From Dissulfurispira thermophila (GTDB taxonomy: Bacteria; Nitrospirota; Thermodesulfovibrionia; Thermodesulfovibrionales; Dissulfurispiraceae), in contig NZ_AP022873.1 in NCBI RefSeq assembly GCF_014701235.1, positions 2,108,001 through 2,172,000 of the forward strand: a stretch of 64,000 nucleotides of DNA, written 5' to 3'. The notes beneath the pieces were generated by a model. The model was given only the letters and a program-made list of their open reading frames with translations, did not search any database and was not told the DNA's origin. Below are positions 45,084 to 53,999 of this stretch, one piece after another. The translations under genes and the position numbers were made by a program. The first letter of the stretch is position 1. Every line of letters begins with the position of its first letter.

Positions 45084-45834
45084 TCCTCTGCGGATTTGTG
45101 TAGACATTTAATCTATCTGCCCTTATAAAGCCAACTACAGTTACACCGCCTTTTTCAGCAATATCAACCGCGAGGCTTGTAGGAGATGTCCTGCTTGCAA
45201 CGACAGGTATTCCCCATTTAGCACATTTTGAGACGATCTCTGATGAAAGCCTTCCGCTTGCAAGCATTATCTTCCCTTCAAATGGGATATTCTCAAGGAT
45301 TGCATAGCCTATGACTTTATCAACTGCATTGTGCCTGCCGATATCCTCTGCAAGGCAAAAGATCTCATTGCCGTCGCTTAATCCGGCACTGTGTACACAT
45401 CCTGTCATTTTATATAATTCTGATGCATTCTGAAATCTTCTGAATAACTCTTTCAAGGCAGAAGTCTTTATTCGAAATTGGTCATCTATTTTTTGAATAG
45501 TCAATCTTTTTGGAAATGTTATACCGCCAATACATCCTGATGTGATTACAGCACCATTTGTAGAAACCTCTCCTTCGGCAGGAATATCAACCAATATATC
45601 CTCTCCATACTCTATAGACATCCTCTCTGCACACCAACTGCCATTTATAATGTTCTCTGTCATAAACATGCCAACAACAAGCTCCCTTATCATAATAGGC
45701 GTGCAGTAAAAGCTTAAAACCTCTTTGCCATTAACAAAAACCCTGAGCCTTTTTTCAACAGCTATGAGGTCTTCTCTTTCTTCAAGAGACTCGCTATTGC
45801 TTCTGTATATCTTTCGTTTTATAAAAGCTTCCAT
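45076..45834 (-). CDS. fdhD: Formate dehydrogenase accessory sulfurtransferase FdhD
   Basis: Transfers sulfur from IscS to the bis-MGD cofactor of formate dehydrogenase. 252 residues. The family core shows TSGCIGGITFP (~95-105), GCVHSAGL and AEDIGRHNAVDKVIGYA (~157-173). It implies a molybdenum or tungsten formate dehydrogenase in the genome. The NuoG-like protein at 47584 has the right fold but not the active-site residue, so the client is probably elsewhere. 33 bases downstream of the GAF gene. Confidence 0.93.
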   Translation of the reverse strand: MEAFIKRKIYRSNSESLEEREDLIAVEKRLRVFVNGKEVLSFYCTPIMIRELVVGMFMTENIINGSWCAERMSIEYGEDILVDIPAEGEVSTNGAVITSGCIGGITFPKRLTIQKIDDQFRIKTSALKELFRRFQNASELYKMTGCVHSAGLSDGNEIFCLAEDIGRHNAVDKVIGYAILENIPFEGKIMLASGRLSSEIVSKCAKWGIPVVASRTSPTSLAVDIAEKGGVTVVGFIRADRLNVYTNPQRII

Positions 45835-45867
45835 TGTATTAGTAAATAAGTAAATGGGTTCACTGAT

Positions 45868-47439
45868 TTACATGGAGAGTTGTTCATACATCTTTGCATT
45901 TTCTATTGCAGTGCCGCACACCTCTGCAAGTGATGCTGAAAATGCAATGTCCTCTTCTGTAAAATGGCGCGGCCTGTCTGTAAGGAGTCTCAAGACTCCT
46001 ATCACCTTTCCCCTCGCAATTATTGGGAGTGTGAGTATGCTCTTTATACCTTCCTCCATCGCCTCTTTTTGATAATGAACTCTTGGGTCTGTGCTAACAT
46101 CATAAATAGCAACAGGTCTTGTCTGAAGAGCCTCCCTCACATTTTCTTCTGTATCAACAGGCCCCCGCCCGAGGTATTTCTCGCTAAGACCATAAGCTGC
46201 TGCCAGTTCCAGCTTCTGCCCTGTTACATCAAGCAATCTTATTGTAGCAGCTTTAAGGTTCATTACCTCGGGCAGTTTTCTGACTATAAGACTAAGCACT
46301 TCTTTTAGTCTTAATGTAGAACTCACTGCCTTTGTCACTTCTTCAAAGACCCTTAGATACTCCTTTGCTCGAGAGACAGTTGTTTCAAATGTCCTTGCAT
46401 TCACTATAGCAATAGCTGCTTGTTCTGCTATTGCGGCCATAAATTTCAGATCTTCATCTTTATATTTTACAGGCTCGGCAGTATACATCCTCAAGACCCC
46501 AATTACCTCTTTTTTGAACTTAACAGGTATTGACAATATGCTCCTTATACCCTCTTGCTCAGCATCTTTGCGGTATCGTGCATCAGAATCAGATGTAATA
46601 TCATAGATAGATACAGCCTTGCCCTCCATAGCATCTGCGATACTCTTGTCATATTCAACAGGCCCTTTATTTACATATCTATCGCTTAGTCCATAGTATG
46701 CAGCCACCTCCAGTTTTTGTGTCTCTTTATTTAAAAGCCTTAGCATACTCGCCTTCACATTCATTACCTTCACAGCATTGGTCACAATGAGGTTCAATAC
46801 TTCGTTTAAAGAAAGGCTCGCACTTATTGCCTTGCAGATATTCTGATAACTCTCGAGATAAACCTTTTTTTCAAATATCTTATCTGCGCAATCAGGGCAC
46901 ATGCCGTGTGTAAACACACCAAATCCTTCTTCAGTAAGATGTTTTTCTATCTGTTCCCATGAGTCTTCACTCACTTTTATTTTTTTGCACCAAGCACATA
47001 TCGGAATCAATCTTTCTCTTCTCAACTTTTTTATATGCGACTCAACTGCAGAAAATACCCTTGTGTTGTCCCTCAAGACACAAACTGCACCAATTATCTT
47101 ATTACCCCTTGCTACAGGAGATGCCTGTTCTTCTATGTATATTTTTTCTTTGTCTTTATTTGTAAGGAACAGACTCTTGACATGTGTTTTAGATGATTGC
47201 AAACATAAAATAGCTGGATATTCATAGGAAGGCAATCTAATACCTACCTCGTCTTCAAATAAAAGCACTTCATCGCAGGTTTTTCCAATCACATCCTGAG
47301 CAGGATATCCTGTAAGGACTTCTGCTCCCTTATTCCAATATTCTATCTTTCTGTTATTATTAACATAGTAAACCCCATCTGAAATACTGTCAAGAATATT
47401 TAAATAAATATTTCGAAACATTTTATTATTATATATCAA
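45868..47439 (-). CDS. PAS-zinc ribbon-GAF-GAF sensory protein without output domain
   Basis: 523 residues: PAS (residues ~8-130, ISDGVYYVNNNRKIEYWNKG), a CxxC/CxxC zinc-ribbon-like linker (CAWCKKI...MCPDCADKI, ~149-186), GAF1 (~200-340) and GAF2 (~365-520). The two GAF domains are clear copies of each other (ATIRLLDVTGQKLELAAAYG and MLRLLNKETQKLEVAAYYG). No kinase, cyclase or DNA-binding part, so it must signal by contact. It stands between the NuoG-like gene and fdhD, same direction, so it may report redox or gas state to this oxidoreductase cluster. Confidence 0.8.
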   Translation of the reverse strand: MIYNNKMFRNIYLNILDSISDGVYYVNNNRKIEYWNKGAEVLTGYPAQDVIGKTCDEVLLFEDEVGIRLPSYEYPAILCLQSSKTHVKSLFLTNKDKEKIYIEEQASPVARGNKIIGAVCVLRDNTRVFSAVESHIKKLRRERLIPICAWCKKIKVSEDSWEQIEKHLTEEGFGVFTHGMCPDCADKIFEKKVYLESYQNICKAISASLSLNEVLNLIVTNAVKVMNVKASMLRLLNKETQKLEVAAYYGLSDRYVNKGPVEYDKSIADAMEGKAVSIYDITSDSDARYRKDAEQEGIRSILSIPVKFKKEVIGVLRMYTAEPVKYKDEDLKFMAAIAEQAAIAIVNARTFETTVSRAKEYLRVFEEVTKAVSSTLRLKEVLSLIVRKLPEVMNLKAATIRLLDVTGQKLELAAAYGLSEKYLGRGPVDTEENVREALQTRPVAIYDVSTDPRVHYQKEAMEEGIKSILTLPIIARGKVIGVLRLLTDRPRHFTEEDIAFSASLAEVCGTAIENAKMYEQLSM

Positions 47440-47529
47440 GAAATCATTTTTTACTGCTGATTAATAGAAATATAAGTTTTTTTACTTTGAATACATTGGA
47501 TTTGAGTTGCGAGTAAAGCGTTGGGAGTC

Positions 47530-47568
47530 GAGCATAATGTTAAGGTTAAGGCTAAGGTTGAGGAAACG
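47530..47568. repeat. TTAAGG-type repeat
   Basis: ATGTTAAGGTTAAGGCTAAG and GTTGAGG just past the NuoG-like stop, in the 144-base gap before the GAF gene. Confidence 0.5.
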
Positions 47569-47583
47569 CTCGACTCTCTATGC

Positions 47584-50043
47584 TTATGCTGCCTCTATTT
47601 TTACTGCCACAAGTGGTAATCCACCGTTCAGAGAAGGATATGTAAGTGCATTAACTCTTGCATGAGCAAAATGCAAAGGGGCAAAAACAGTGCCTTCAGG
47701 CACCTCATCAGAAAGCATTGCCTTCAGATAAACCTCTCCTCTCCTTGATCTGACCTTTACAAACATATCGTCTTGGATATTGTATCTTTTAGCATCTTTT
47801 GTGTTTATCTGCAGATATGCATCAGATACTACAGAATCGAGGTTTTTTGAAAGTACAGATAGCGCACCTGAGTGCTGAAGAATATTTGCAGTAACAAGAA
47901 ACATCGGATATTCATCACTTACACTCTCCATAACCTCATGAGAAACAGGGTTGAATGATGGACAAACCTCTTTTGTCCCACCTTTGACAACCATATCTGC
48001 AATTGTTGCCCTTATATCCATTAAATCCTTCAATCCAATATCTTTATTCATCACCCTTGCAAGATTCCTAAATATCTTCCAATCAGGTATAGATTGTCCT
48101 GTCTCAGATATAAGTTTTGGCACTCTCTGAACATCACCTGTAGCAGCCATAAATGTCCCTTCTTTTTCTGACCAACTACATGCAGGGAGTACAACATCTG
48201 CAAGCCTTGCAGTCTCAGTAAGAAAAATATCCTGCACTATCAATAATTCAAGCCCATTTAGTGTCCTCTCGACCTTTGACACATCCTGAAAGGTTACAAG
48301 CGGATTCTCTCCCATTATATAAAGAGCCTTCACAGTGTCTGGCTCGTAAAATATCTCATAGGCATTCTTCCCATCACCAAGAGGTCTAATCCCTACCATC
48401 CACATGCCTAATGTATTTGAAAACTCAGCAGGTATCTGTACAGCATCAGGACCATCGCCCATAAGAAGAGCAAGGTTTAAAGCTGCAAGAAGCGTATTTA
48501 TACTCTTTGTGTTTTCAGATGCATTAGATGTTAATGCAATAAGCCTCTTTTTAGAAGAAACAAAAGACCGTGCAAGAGTTATAACCTCATCTTCAGATAC
48601 ACCTGTAATCTTGGAAACTGCTGATGGTGTATATTCCTTCAGACTGTTTGCAAATACATCAAAATCCTTTATTGTAAAAGCCCTATCCTTTTCATATAAA
48701 CCCTCATCGATTATAACTTTAGCAATACCACTTAAAAGCACTGTGCCAGACCCAGGCTGTATCCTTAACCACTGGGTGCTGTTCCTTGCGAGCTTTGTCT
48801 CTTTCGTATCTGCAACTATTAGTGCTGCACCATCATTTTTTGCTTTAATAAAATTCAATCCCCATACAGGAAGGGTAGATGTTATGTCAGATTCAACAAC
48901 AAATATGAGATCTGCTTTCAAAGGGGCATCCCACTTTATAATAGGTAAAATGTCCGTGCCAAATGCCTTCTCCATAGCCTTCTGCGCCTTTGCATAACCA
49001 AATCGAGCTGCAGAATCTATATTATCTGTGCCGATAATATCCCTCATGAATTTCTGGAGCATATAGTTATCTTCCATTGAGCATCTCTGGGAGCCAATAG
49101 CACCGATAGCCGAGGCTCCGTATTTTTCTTTGATGGATTCAAGTTTTTCTGCTATATATCTAAGGGCATCTTCCCATGATACAGGAGACAGTTTTCCATC
49201 CTTTTTAATCATTGGTGTTGTGAGCCTGTTTTCAGAATATATGTAATCAAATCCAAACCTACCTTTACTACAAAGATTCCCTTCGTTTATCCCCACATCT
49301 TCCTTCCCCCTTGCCCTTATTATCCTTCCTTCTCTGATACTCACATTTGTTGTGCAACCACAACCGCAATAGGGACATATAGTAGCATACTCATCCATAT
49401 ACCAAACCCTCGATTTAAATCTGTATGGCTTTGCACCAAGCGCACCAACAGGGCATGCATCTATACACTGACCGCAAAACTCACAATTCAATGTTTCTTC
49501 AAATGCCGGACTCACCTTTGTCTTAAATCCCCTTCCTATGAGGTTTATAGCACCCACACCCTGATGCTCAGCACAGACCCTCACACACTTTCCACAGAGA
49601 ATGCATCTATTTGGATTTCTTTCTACAATAGGCGCATCTATTCTCTCAGGGTCATGCTTTCTTTCAGCAAAAAACCTTGACTGCGATGGTCCATATTTAA
49701 AAGCAAGGTCCTGAAGATCACACTCTCCAGCCTTGTCACATATAGGGCAGTCAAGTGGGTGATGAACGAGAAGGAGTTCAAGGACGAGTTTCCTTGCCTT
49801 TGCAAGCTTTGGTGTCTCTGTTTGTACAACCATACCCTCGGCAACAGGGGTTGAACATGCAGCAAAAAGCCTCGGCTGTCCTTCAACTTCCACAACACAA
49901 AGCCTGCAACCACCATAAGGCTTTAGTCTTTTGTCATAGCACATATTAGGTATATAAATACCATTTTTCTGTGCCGCCTGAAGGATAGTTGTTCCTGGTT
50001 CAACTTTTATGTTTTTCCCATTTATTGTTAGTTCCACTGGCAT
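47584..50043 (-). CDS. NuoG/formate dehydrogenase-like iron-sulfur molybdopterin-fold subunit
   Basis: 819 residues: [2Fe-2S] ferredoxin domain (CYDKRLKPYGGCRLC, ~34-48), the His-Cys3 segment (HHPLDCPICDKAGEC, ~95-109), two [4Fe-4S] clusters (CILCGKCVRVC, CEFCGQCIDACPVGA, ~147-205), an FdhA-type [4Fe-4S] (CPYCGCGC ~225), then the full molybdopterin oxidoreductase fold and its C-terminal dinucleotide-binding domain. Where formate dehydrogenases have Sec/Cys-His, this reads SAARFGYAKA, so catalysis on formate looks lost. It is probably an electron-wiring subunit like NuoG. Follows NuoF after 14 bases. Confidence 0.82.
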   Translation of the reverse strand: MPVELTINGKNIKVEPGTTILQAAQKNGIYIPNMCYDKRLKPYGGCRLCVVEVEGQPRLFAACSTPVAEGMVVQTETPKLAKARKLVLELLLVHHPLDCPICDKAGECDLQDLAFKYGPSQSRFFAERKHDPERIDAPIVERNPNRCILCGKCVRVCAEHQGVGAINLIGRGFKTKVSPAFEETLNCEFCGQCIDACPVGALGAKPYRFKSRVWYMDEYATICPYCGCGCTTNVSIREGRIIRARGKEDVGINEGNLCSKGRFGFDYIYSENRLTTPMIKKDGKLSPVSWEDALRYIAEKLESIKEKYGASAIGAIGSQRCSMEDNYMLQKFMRDIIGTDNIDSAARFGYAKAQKAMEKAFGTDILPIIKWDAPLKADLIFVVESDITSTLPVWGLNFIKAKNDGAALIVADTKETKLARNSTQWLRIQPGSGTVLLSGIAKVIIDEGLYEKDRAFTIKDFDVFANSLKEYTPSAVSKITGVSEDEVITLARSFVSSKKRLIALTSNASENTKSINTLLAALNLALLMGDGPDAVQIPAEFSNTLGMWMVGIRPLGDGKNAYEIFYEPDTVKALYIMGENPLVTFQDVSKVERTLNGLELLIVQDIFLTETARLADVVLPACSWSEKEGTFMAATGDVQRVPKLISETGQSIPDWKIFRNLARVMNKDIGLKDLMDIRATIADMVVKGGTKEVCPSFNPVSHEVMESVSDEYPMFLVTANILQHSGALSVLSKNLDSVVSDAYLQINTKDAKRYNIQDDMFVKVRSRRGEVYLKAMLSDEVPEGTVFAPLHFAHARVNALTYPSLNGGLPLVAVKIEAA

Positions 50044-50057
50044 ATTTTATTCCTCCT

Positions 50058-51944
50058 TTATTCTTCTTTTCCGGCAAGCACAGCCGTATGCATCTCTCTC
50101 AAGATTTCCTGTGCAGGCATATCTGGTGCAAGTATCTCTCTGTAACTCCTTGGCCCTATCTTTACTGAATCAAATTTGCACGCCTCATAGCATGATCGAC
50201 ATTGTATGCAGAGTTGTTGATTTATGCGATGTGGAACCTTTTTTTCTCCTGATATTGCATTTTGTGGACAGACTCTTTTGCATGCACCACATGCCTTGCA
50301 TTTTTCCTCATCTATGTAAAATGTACATAGTTCTTTGCACACACCTGTCTTACACCATTTTTCTTGTATATGGGATTCATATTCATCCCTGAAATATTTT
50401 ATTGTTGTAAGCACTGGATTAGGCGCTGTCTGACCGAGACCGCAAAGGGATGTTGCAATTATGTCTCTGGACATATCTTCAAGAAGTTCTATGTCTCCAT
50501 CCCTCCCTCTTCCTTCTGTTATATTTGTCAACATATCAAGCATAACAGTCGTTCCGATTCTACAGGGAGGACATTTACCACATGACTCCTCTGCTGTAAA
50601 TTCAAGAAAAAACTTTGCAACACTCACCATGCAGTTAAGGTCATTCATAACAACCATACCGCCTGACCCAACAATTGCTCCTGTCTTGACAATATCTTCA
50701 TATGTTACAGGTGTATCGAGTAGATGTTCAGGGATACAACCACCTGACGGACCACCAAGTTGAACAGCCTTGAACTTCCTTCCCTTTGGAATACCTCCTC
50801 CAATATCGTATATTATCTTCCTGAGAGGAATTCCCATAGGGACCTCTATAAGCCCAATATTATTTATTGCACCGCTCAGTGCAAAGACCTTTGTGCCTGT
50901 AGATTTTTCTGTGCCGAGACTTCTATACCACTCGCCGCCATTCAATATTATCTGAGGAATATTTGCATATGTCTCAACATTGTTAAGCACTGTTGGTTTT
51001 GCCCATAATCCTTTTTGTGCTGGGAATGGTGGTCTTGGTATAGGCATTCCTCTTTTTCCCTCTATTGACCTCATAAGTGCGGTTTCTTCACCGCACACAA
51101 ATGCACCCGCACCCTGATATATTTCTATATCAAGATTAAAGCCTGTGCCTAATATATCATTCCCAAGCAGACCATATTCCTTTGCCTGTTTTATAGCGAG
51201 CTGCAGTCTATGTACTGCAAGTGGATATTCTGCCCTCACATATATATAACCTTTGTTTGCGCCTATTGCCTTTGCCCCTATAATCATGCCCTCAAGGACA
51301 ACATGAGGATCTGCCTCCATAATGCTCCTGTCCATAAATGCACCGGGGTCCCCTTCGTCACCATTGCACAGGATATATTTCTGGTCACCCTTTACTTTAG
51401 AGCAAAACTCCCATTTTAGTCCTGTAGGAAATCCAGCTCCACCCCTACCTCTGAGTCCTGATTTTTTAACCTCATCTATTATCTGCTCAGGGGTCATTTC
51501 TGTTAATGCCTTTGCAGCAGCCTGATACCCATCTCTCGCTATGTACTCTTCTATCTTTTCAGGGTCTATAAGGCCTTTATTCCTCAATGCCCTGAGGACC
51601 TGAAGACTGAAAAATGGTATGTCTCTCATTAAAGGTATTGTCTGCTTCTTAACAGGCTCCTTATACATGAGCCTCTCAACAGGCCTTCCCTTTATGAAGT
51701 GCTCTTCAACAATTATAGGGATATCTTTTACAGTCACTTTTTCATAAAATATATCTTCAGGATAGACAGTCATAACAGGTCCCTGAGCACAAAAACCATT
51801 ACATCCTGTAAGAACAACATTTATTTCGTTTTGAAGCCCTTTGTTTTTGAGTTCTTCATCAAGTGCATTTTTTACCTTTAAACTGCCTCCTGCTATACAG
51901 CCTGTGCCTCCGCACAACATAACACTCGCACGATACCTTTCCAT
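50058..51944 (-). CDS. NuoF/HndC/HydB-like flavoprotein (NAD(P)H-binding)
   Basis: 628 residues: N-terminal thioredoxin-like [2Fe-2S] (CGGTGCIAGG...CNGFCAQGP), the NuoF core with FMN and NADH sites (GRGGAGFPTGLKW ~170-182, GEETALMRSIEG), a [4Fe-4S] (SCGKCPPCRIGT), and two C-terminal ferredoxin clusters (CKACGACKRVCPQNA, CIQCRSCYEACKFD). This domain order is that of the beta subunit of electron-bifurcating [FeFe] hydrogenases and of HndC. It most likely exchanges electrons between NAD(P)H and ferredoxin. No hydrogenase large subunit is in the window. Confidence 0.9.
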   Translation of the reverse strand: MERYRASVMLCGGTGCIAGGSLKVKNALDEELKNKGLQNEINVVLTGCNGFCAQGPVMTVYPEDIFYEKVTVKDIPIIVEEHFIKGRPVERLMYKEPVKKQTIPLMRDIPFFSLQVLRALRNKGLIDPEKIEEYIARDGYQAAAKALTEMTPEQIIDEVKKSGLRGRGGAGFPTGLKWEFCSKVKGDQKYILCNGDEGDPGAFMDRSIMEADPHVVLEGMIIGAKAIGANKGYIYVRAEYPLAVHRLQLAIKQAKEYGLLGNDILGTGFNLDIEIYQGAGAFVCGEETALMRSIEGKRGMPIPRPPFPAQKGLWAKPTVLNNVETYANIPQIILNGGEWYRSLGTEKSTGTKVFALSGAINNIGLIEVPMGIPLRKIIYDIGGGIPKGRKFKAVQLGGPSGGCIPEHLLDTPVTYEDIVKTGAIVGSGGMVVMNDLNCMVSVAKFFLEFTAEESCGKCPPCRIGTTVMLDMLTNITEGRGRDGDIELLEDMSRDIIATSLCGLGQTAPNPVLTTIKYFRDEYESHIQEKWCKTGVCKELCTFYIDEEKCKACGACKRVCPQNAISGEKKVPHRINQQLCIQCRSCYEACKFDSVKIGPRSYREILAPDMPAQEILREMHTAVLAGKEE

Positions 51945-51952
51945 CTCTCCTC

Positions 51953-52336
51953 CTAATATGCTGTTTCGCTGCCCACAACAAGGGCAAGATCTTCAACAGG
52001 TTTGCCTCCTATTACATGCTCTTTAAATATCCTTTTAATCTTATCTTCATTGAGATAGACATACTTCACAGGGGCCTCGTTTATCACCTCAACTGTTGCC
52101 ATTGGCTCTTTACTGCAAAGCCCTGCACATCCAGATGTTGTAACTATTACATCTTTTACATTGTTTTTAGTCATTTCATCAAGAAGTGCTTCCATCACTT
52201 TTCGTGCGCCAGCAGCAATACCGCATGTGCCCATATGAATTGTTACCTTTGCCCTGTAGCCTCCTTCTCTCAATGTGAGTGATGCCTTATAATCTTCCTT
52301 GATCTTTTTTAAGTCATCAACTGTTAATCTTGGCAT
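51953..52336 (-). CDS. Thioredoxin-like [2Fe-2S] ferredoxin (HndB-like)
   Basis: 127 residues with the ligand pattern GTCGIAAGA and SGCAGLCSKEP (residues ~32-80). It matches the small HndB type subunits found between NuoE- and NuoF-like genes in hydrogenase operons. It starts 15 bases after the fused NuoE gene and ends 8 bases before the NuoF-like gene. Likely an electron carrier within the complex. Confidence 0.87.
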   Translation of the reverse strand: MPRLTVDDLKKIKEDYKASLTLREGGYRAKVTIHMGTCGIAAGARKVMEALLDEMTKNNVKDVIVTTSGCAGLCSKEPMATVEVINEAPVKYVYLNEDKIKRIFKEHVIGGKPVEDLALVVGSETAY

Positions 52337-52351
52337 AAATTCCTCCTAAAA

Positions 52352-53212
52352 TTATTCATATTCCTTTAAAAGCTCCAGAGCTTTTACGGGATTGACAGAT
52401 CCGTGTGTGTTTTTATCAATAACAACAACAGGTGCAAGCCCGCAGGCACCAAGACATCTTACTGTTTCGAGAGAAAACTTTTTATCTGCTGTTATCCCAC
52501 CAATATCAACATTGAGACCTTCACTGAACTTTTTTACTATCTCTTCAGCACCCTTAACATAACATGCTGTTCCGAGGCATACCCTGATATTGTGTTTGCC
52601 CTTTGGCTTCATTGTAAAAAATGAATAGAAAGAAACAACTCCGTGAACCTCGCTTACAGGTATTCTTAAGCCCTTTGATATATGCCTCTGGACAACAGGC
52701 GGCAGGTAACCAACAAGTTCTTGTGCTTCCTGTAAAACAGGTATAAGGCTCCCAGGCTTATTCTTATATCTATCTATAATTTCATCAAGCCTTGCAGCCA
52801 CATCTTCTGTATAATCCTCAACCTGAGGTTCGGGTGTAACACCCCTTTTCTTTAACTCAATTGCATTATTCGTTACCTCGATGAGATGGGTTGGAGAAAA
52901 TGGTTTCGGAAGATAATCTATTATCCTCAGACTCAGTGCCTCTTTAATGCTTTCCTGAGACGGATAACCTGTTATTACCACTATGTTTATATCTGGATTC
53001 TTTGCCCTCACCAGTCTCATAAACTCTATGCCATCCATTTCTGGCATCTTGATATCAGTGATTATGAGATCATATAAATTCCTATCAAGTAAGGACAGTG
53101 CATCTTTTGCAGATGTTGCAGTGTCAACCCCGTATCCCTCGGGCGACAGAATCCTCTCGCAACTTTTCAGGACAATCTGTTCGTCATCAACCACAAGGAT
53201 ATTTCCTTTCAT
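52352..53212 (-). CDS. Response-regulator receiver fused to NuoE/HndA-type [2Fe-2S] subunit
   Basis: 286 residues in two domains. Residues 1-120 form a complete CheY-like receiver: acidic pair in VVDDEQ, phospho-acceptor Asp in ITDIKMPEMDG (~54), Thr in VVITGYPS and Lys in YLPKPFSP. Residues ~135-286 are a full NuoE/HndA domain with thioredoxin-like [2Fe-2S] cysteines (CLGTACYVKG, CLGACGLAP). The frame is continuous, so the fusion is real on this sequence. It suggests that phosphorylation gates or assembles the diaphorase. Usual NuoE proteins (~160 residues) lack a receiver. It is 12 bases downstream of another receiver fusion. Confidence 0.92.
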   Translation of the reverse strand: MKGNILVVDDEQIVLKSCERILSPEGYGVDTATSAKDALSLLDRNLYDLIITDIKMPEMDGIEFMRLVRAKNPDINIVVITGYPSQESIKEALSLRIIDYLPKPFSPTHLIEVTNNAIELKKRGVTPEPQVEDYTEDVAARLDEIIDRYKNKPGSLIPVLQEAQELVGYLPPVVQRHISKGLRIPVSEVHGVVSFYSFFTMKPKGKHNIRVCLGTACYVKGAEEIVKKFSEGLNVDIGGITADKKFSLETVRCLGACGLAPVVVIDKNTHGSVNPVKALELLKEYE

Positions 53213-53224
53213 CCTTTATCCTCC

Positions 53225-53989
53225 TTATGTAGTTATTGGATTAATCTTAATAAGCCATAAAAACCATCCTTCACACAGGTGATTCTTCAATAGAGAACAT
53301 ATAGCATCATTAGCATGACCGTTGATCGCCTGTACCGCCCCTGTCATTGGAGCCTTTATATCATAAATATGTCCTTCACCTGAAAGCAGCCTTGCAAAAG
53401 GTTCCCCTGCCACAACTGCCTTAATATCTGTCATCATGTCCACATATAGTAACTGCCCGCTCGCAAGAAAGTGTCTTACATCTACTCCTATTTCCCACCA
53501 CCCGTCTTTTATTGGTCGTGCCCATGTGCCATCTTTATAATAAATTGTAAGACTATCCATCTCTGATGCAGGCACAACATAATTCCTGAATTGATCAATA
53601 TAAGCCTTTCGAAGTATCCACCCCCTTTTATCAAAAACCTTTCTTGCAACATTCATTATAAAATTAGGGGTAAAGGGCTTCTCAAGATATTCGAAGGCTC
53701 CAAGCCTTATAGATTCCTTTGCATCCTCCAGTGATGGATAACCTGTAACAACAACAACATCTGTCTTTGGTTGTACAGTCTTTGTTTCTTGCACAACCTT
53801 AAGACCGTACACATCAGGAAGCCTGATGTCTGTGATAACAAGATCGAATTCCTCTTTTGAAACCTTCCTAATTGCACTTTCTCCGTCTTCTACAGTAAAT
53901 ACAGTAAAGCCTTCTGCACCCAGTATCCTCTTACAGCTAAGGCATATAACAGGGTCATCGTCAACAACAAGTATCCTCTGTTTCTCCAT
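53225..53989 (-). CDS. Response-regulator receiver fused to a GcvH-like (lipoyl-fold) domain
   Basis: 254 residues. Receiver at 1-120 with VVDDDP, Asp in ITDIRLPDVYG (~53), VVVTGYPS and YLEKPFTP. The C-terminal part (~150-254) follows the H-protein of glycine cleavage: IGVDVRHFLASGQLLYVDM, GEPFARLLSG, YDIKAPMTGAVQAIN, GWFLWLIKI. The lipoyl-lysine position (ESVKA in GcvH) is Gly here (SGEGH), so it should not carry lipoate. First gene after a sigma54-type promoter; strong SD (GGAAGGGGGG). Role unknown, likely regulatory for the downstream complex. Confidence 0.85.
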   Translation of the reverse strand: MEKQRILVVDDDPVICLSCKRILGAEGFTVFTVEDGESAIRKVSKEEFDLVITDIRLPDVYGLKVVQETKTVQPKTDVVVVTGYPSLEDAKESIRLGAFEYLEKPFTPNFIMNVARKVFDKRGWILRKAYIDQFRNYVVPASEMDSLTIYYKDGTWARPIKDGWWEIGVDVRHFLASGQLLYVDMMTDIKAVVAGEPFARLLSGEGHIYDIKAPMTGAVQAINGHANDAICSLLKNHLCEGWFLWLIKINPITT

Positions 53990-53999
53990 AATACCCCCC

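Noticed and set aside
47584-50043. Selenoprotein formate dehydrogenase
   Set aside because: The frame has no internal UGA and the Sec/Cys position is occupied by ordinary residues (AARFGYAKA), despite fdhD and selB in the window.
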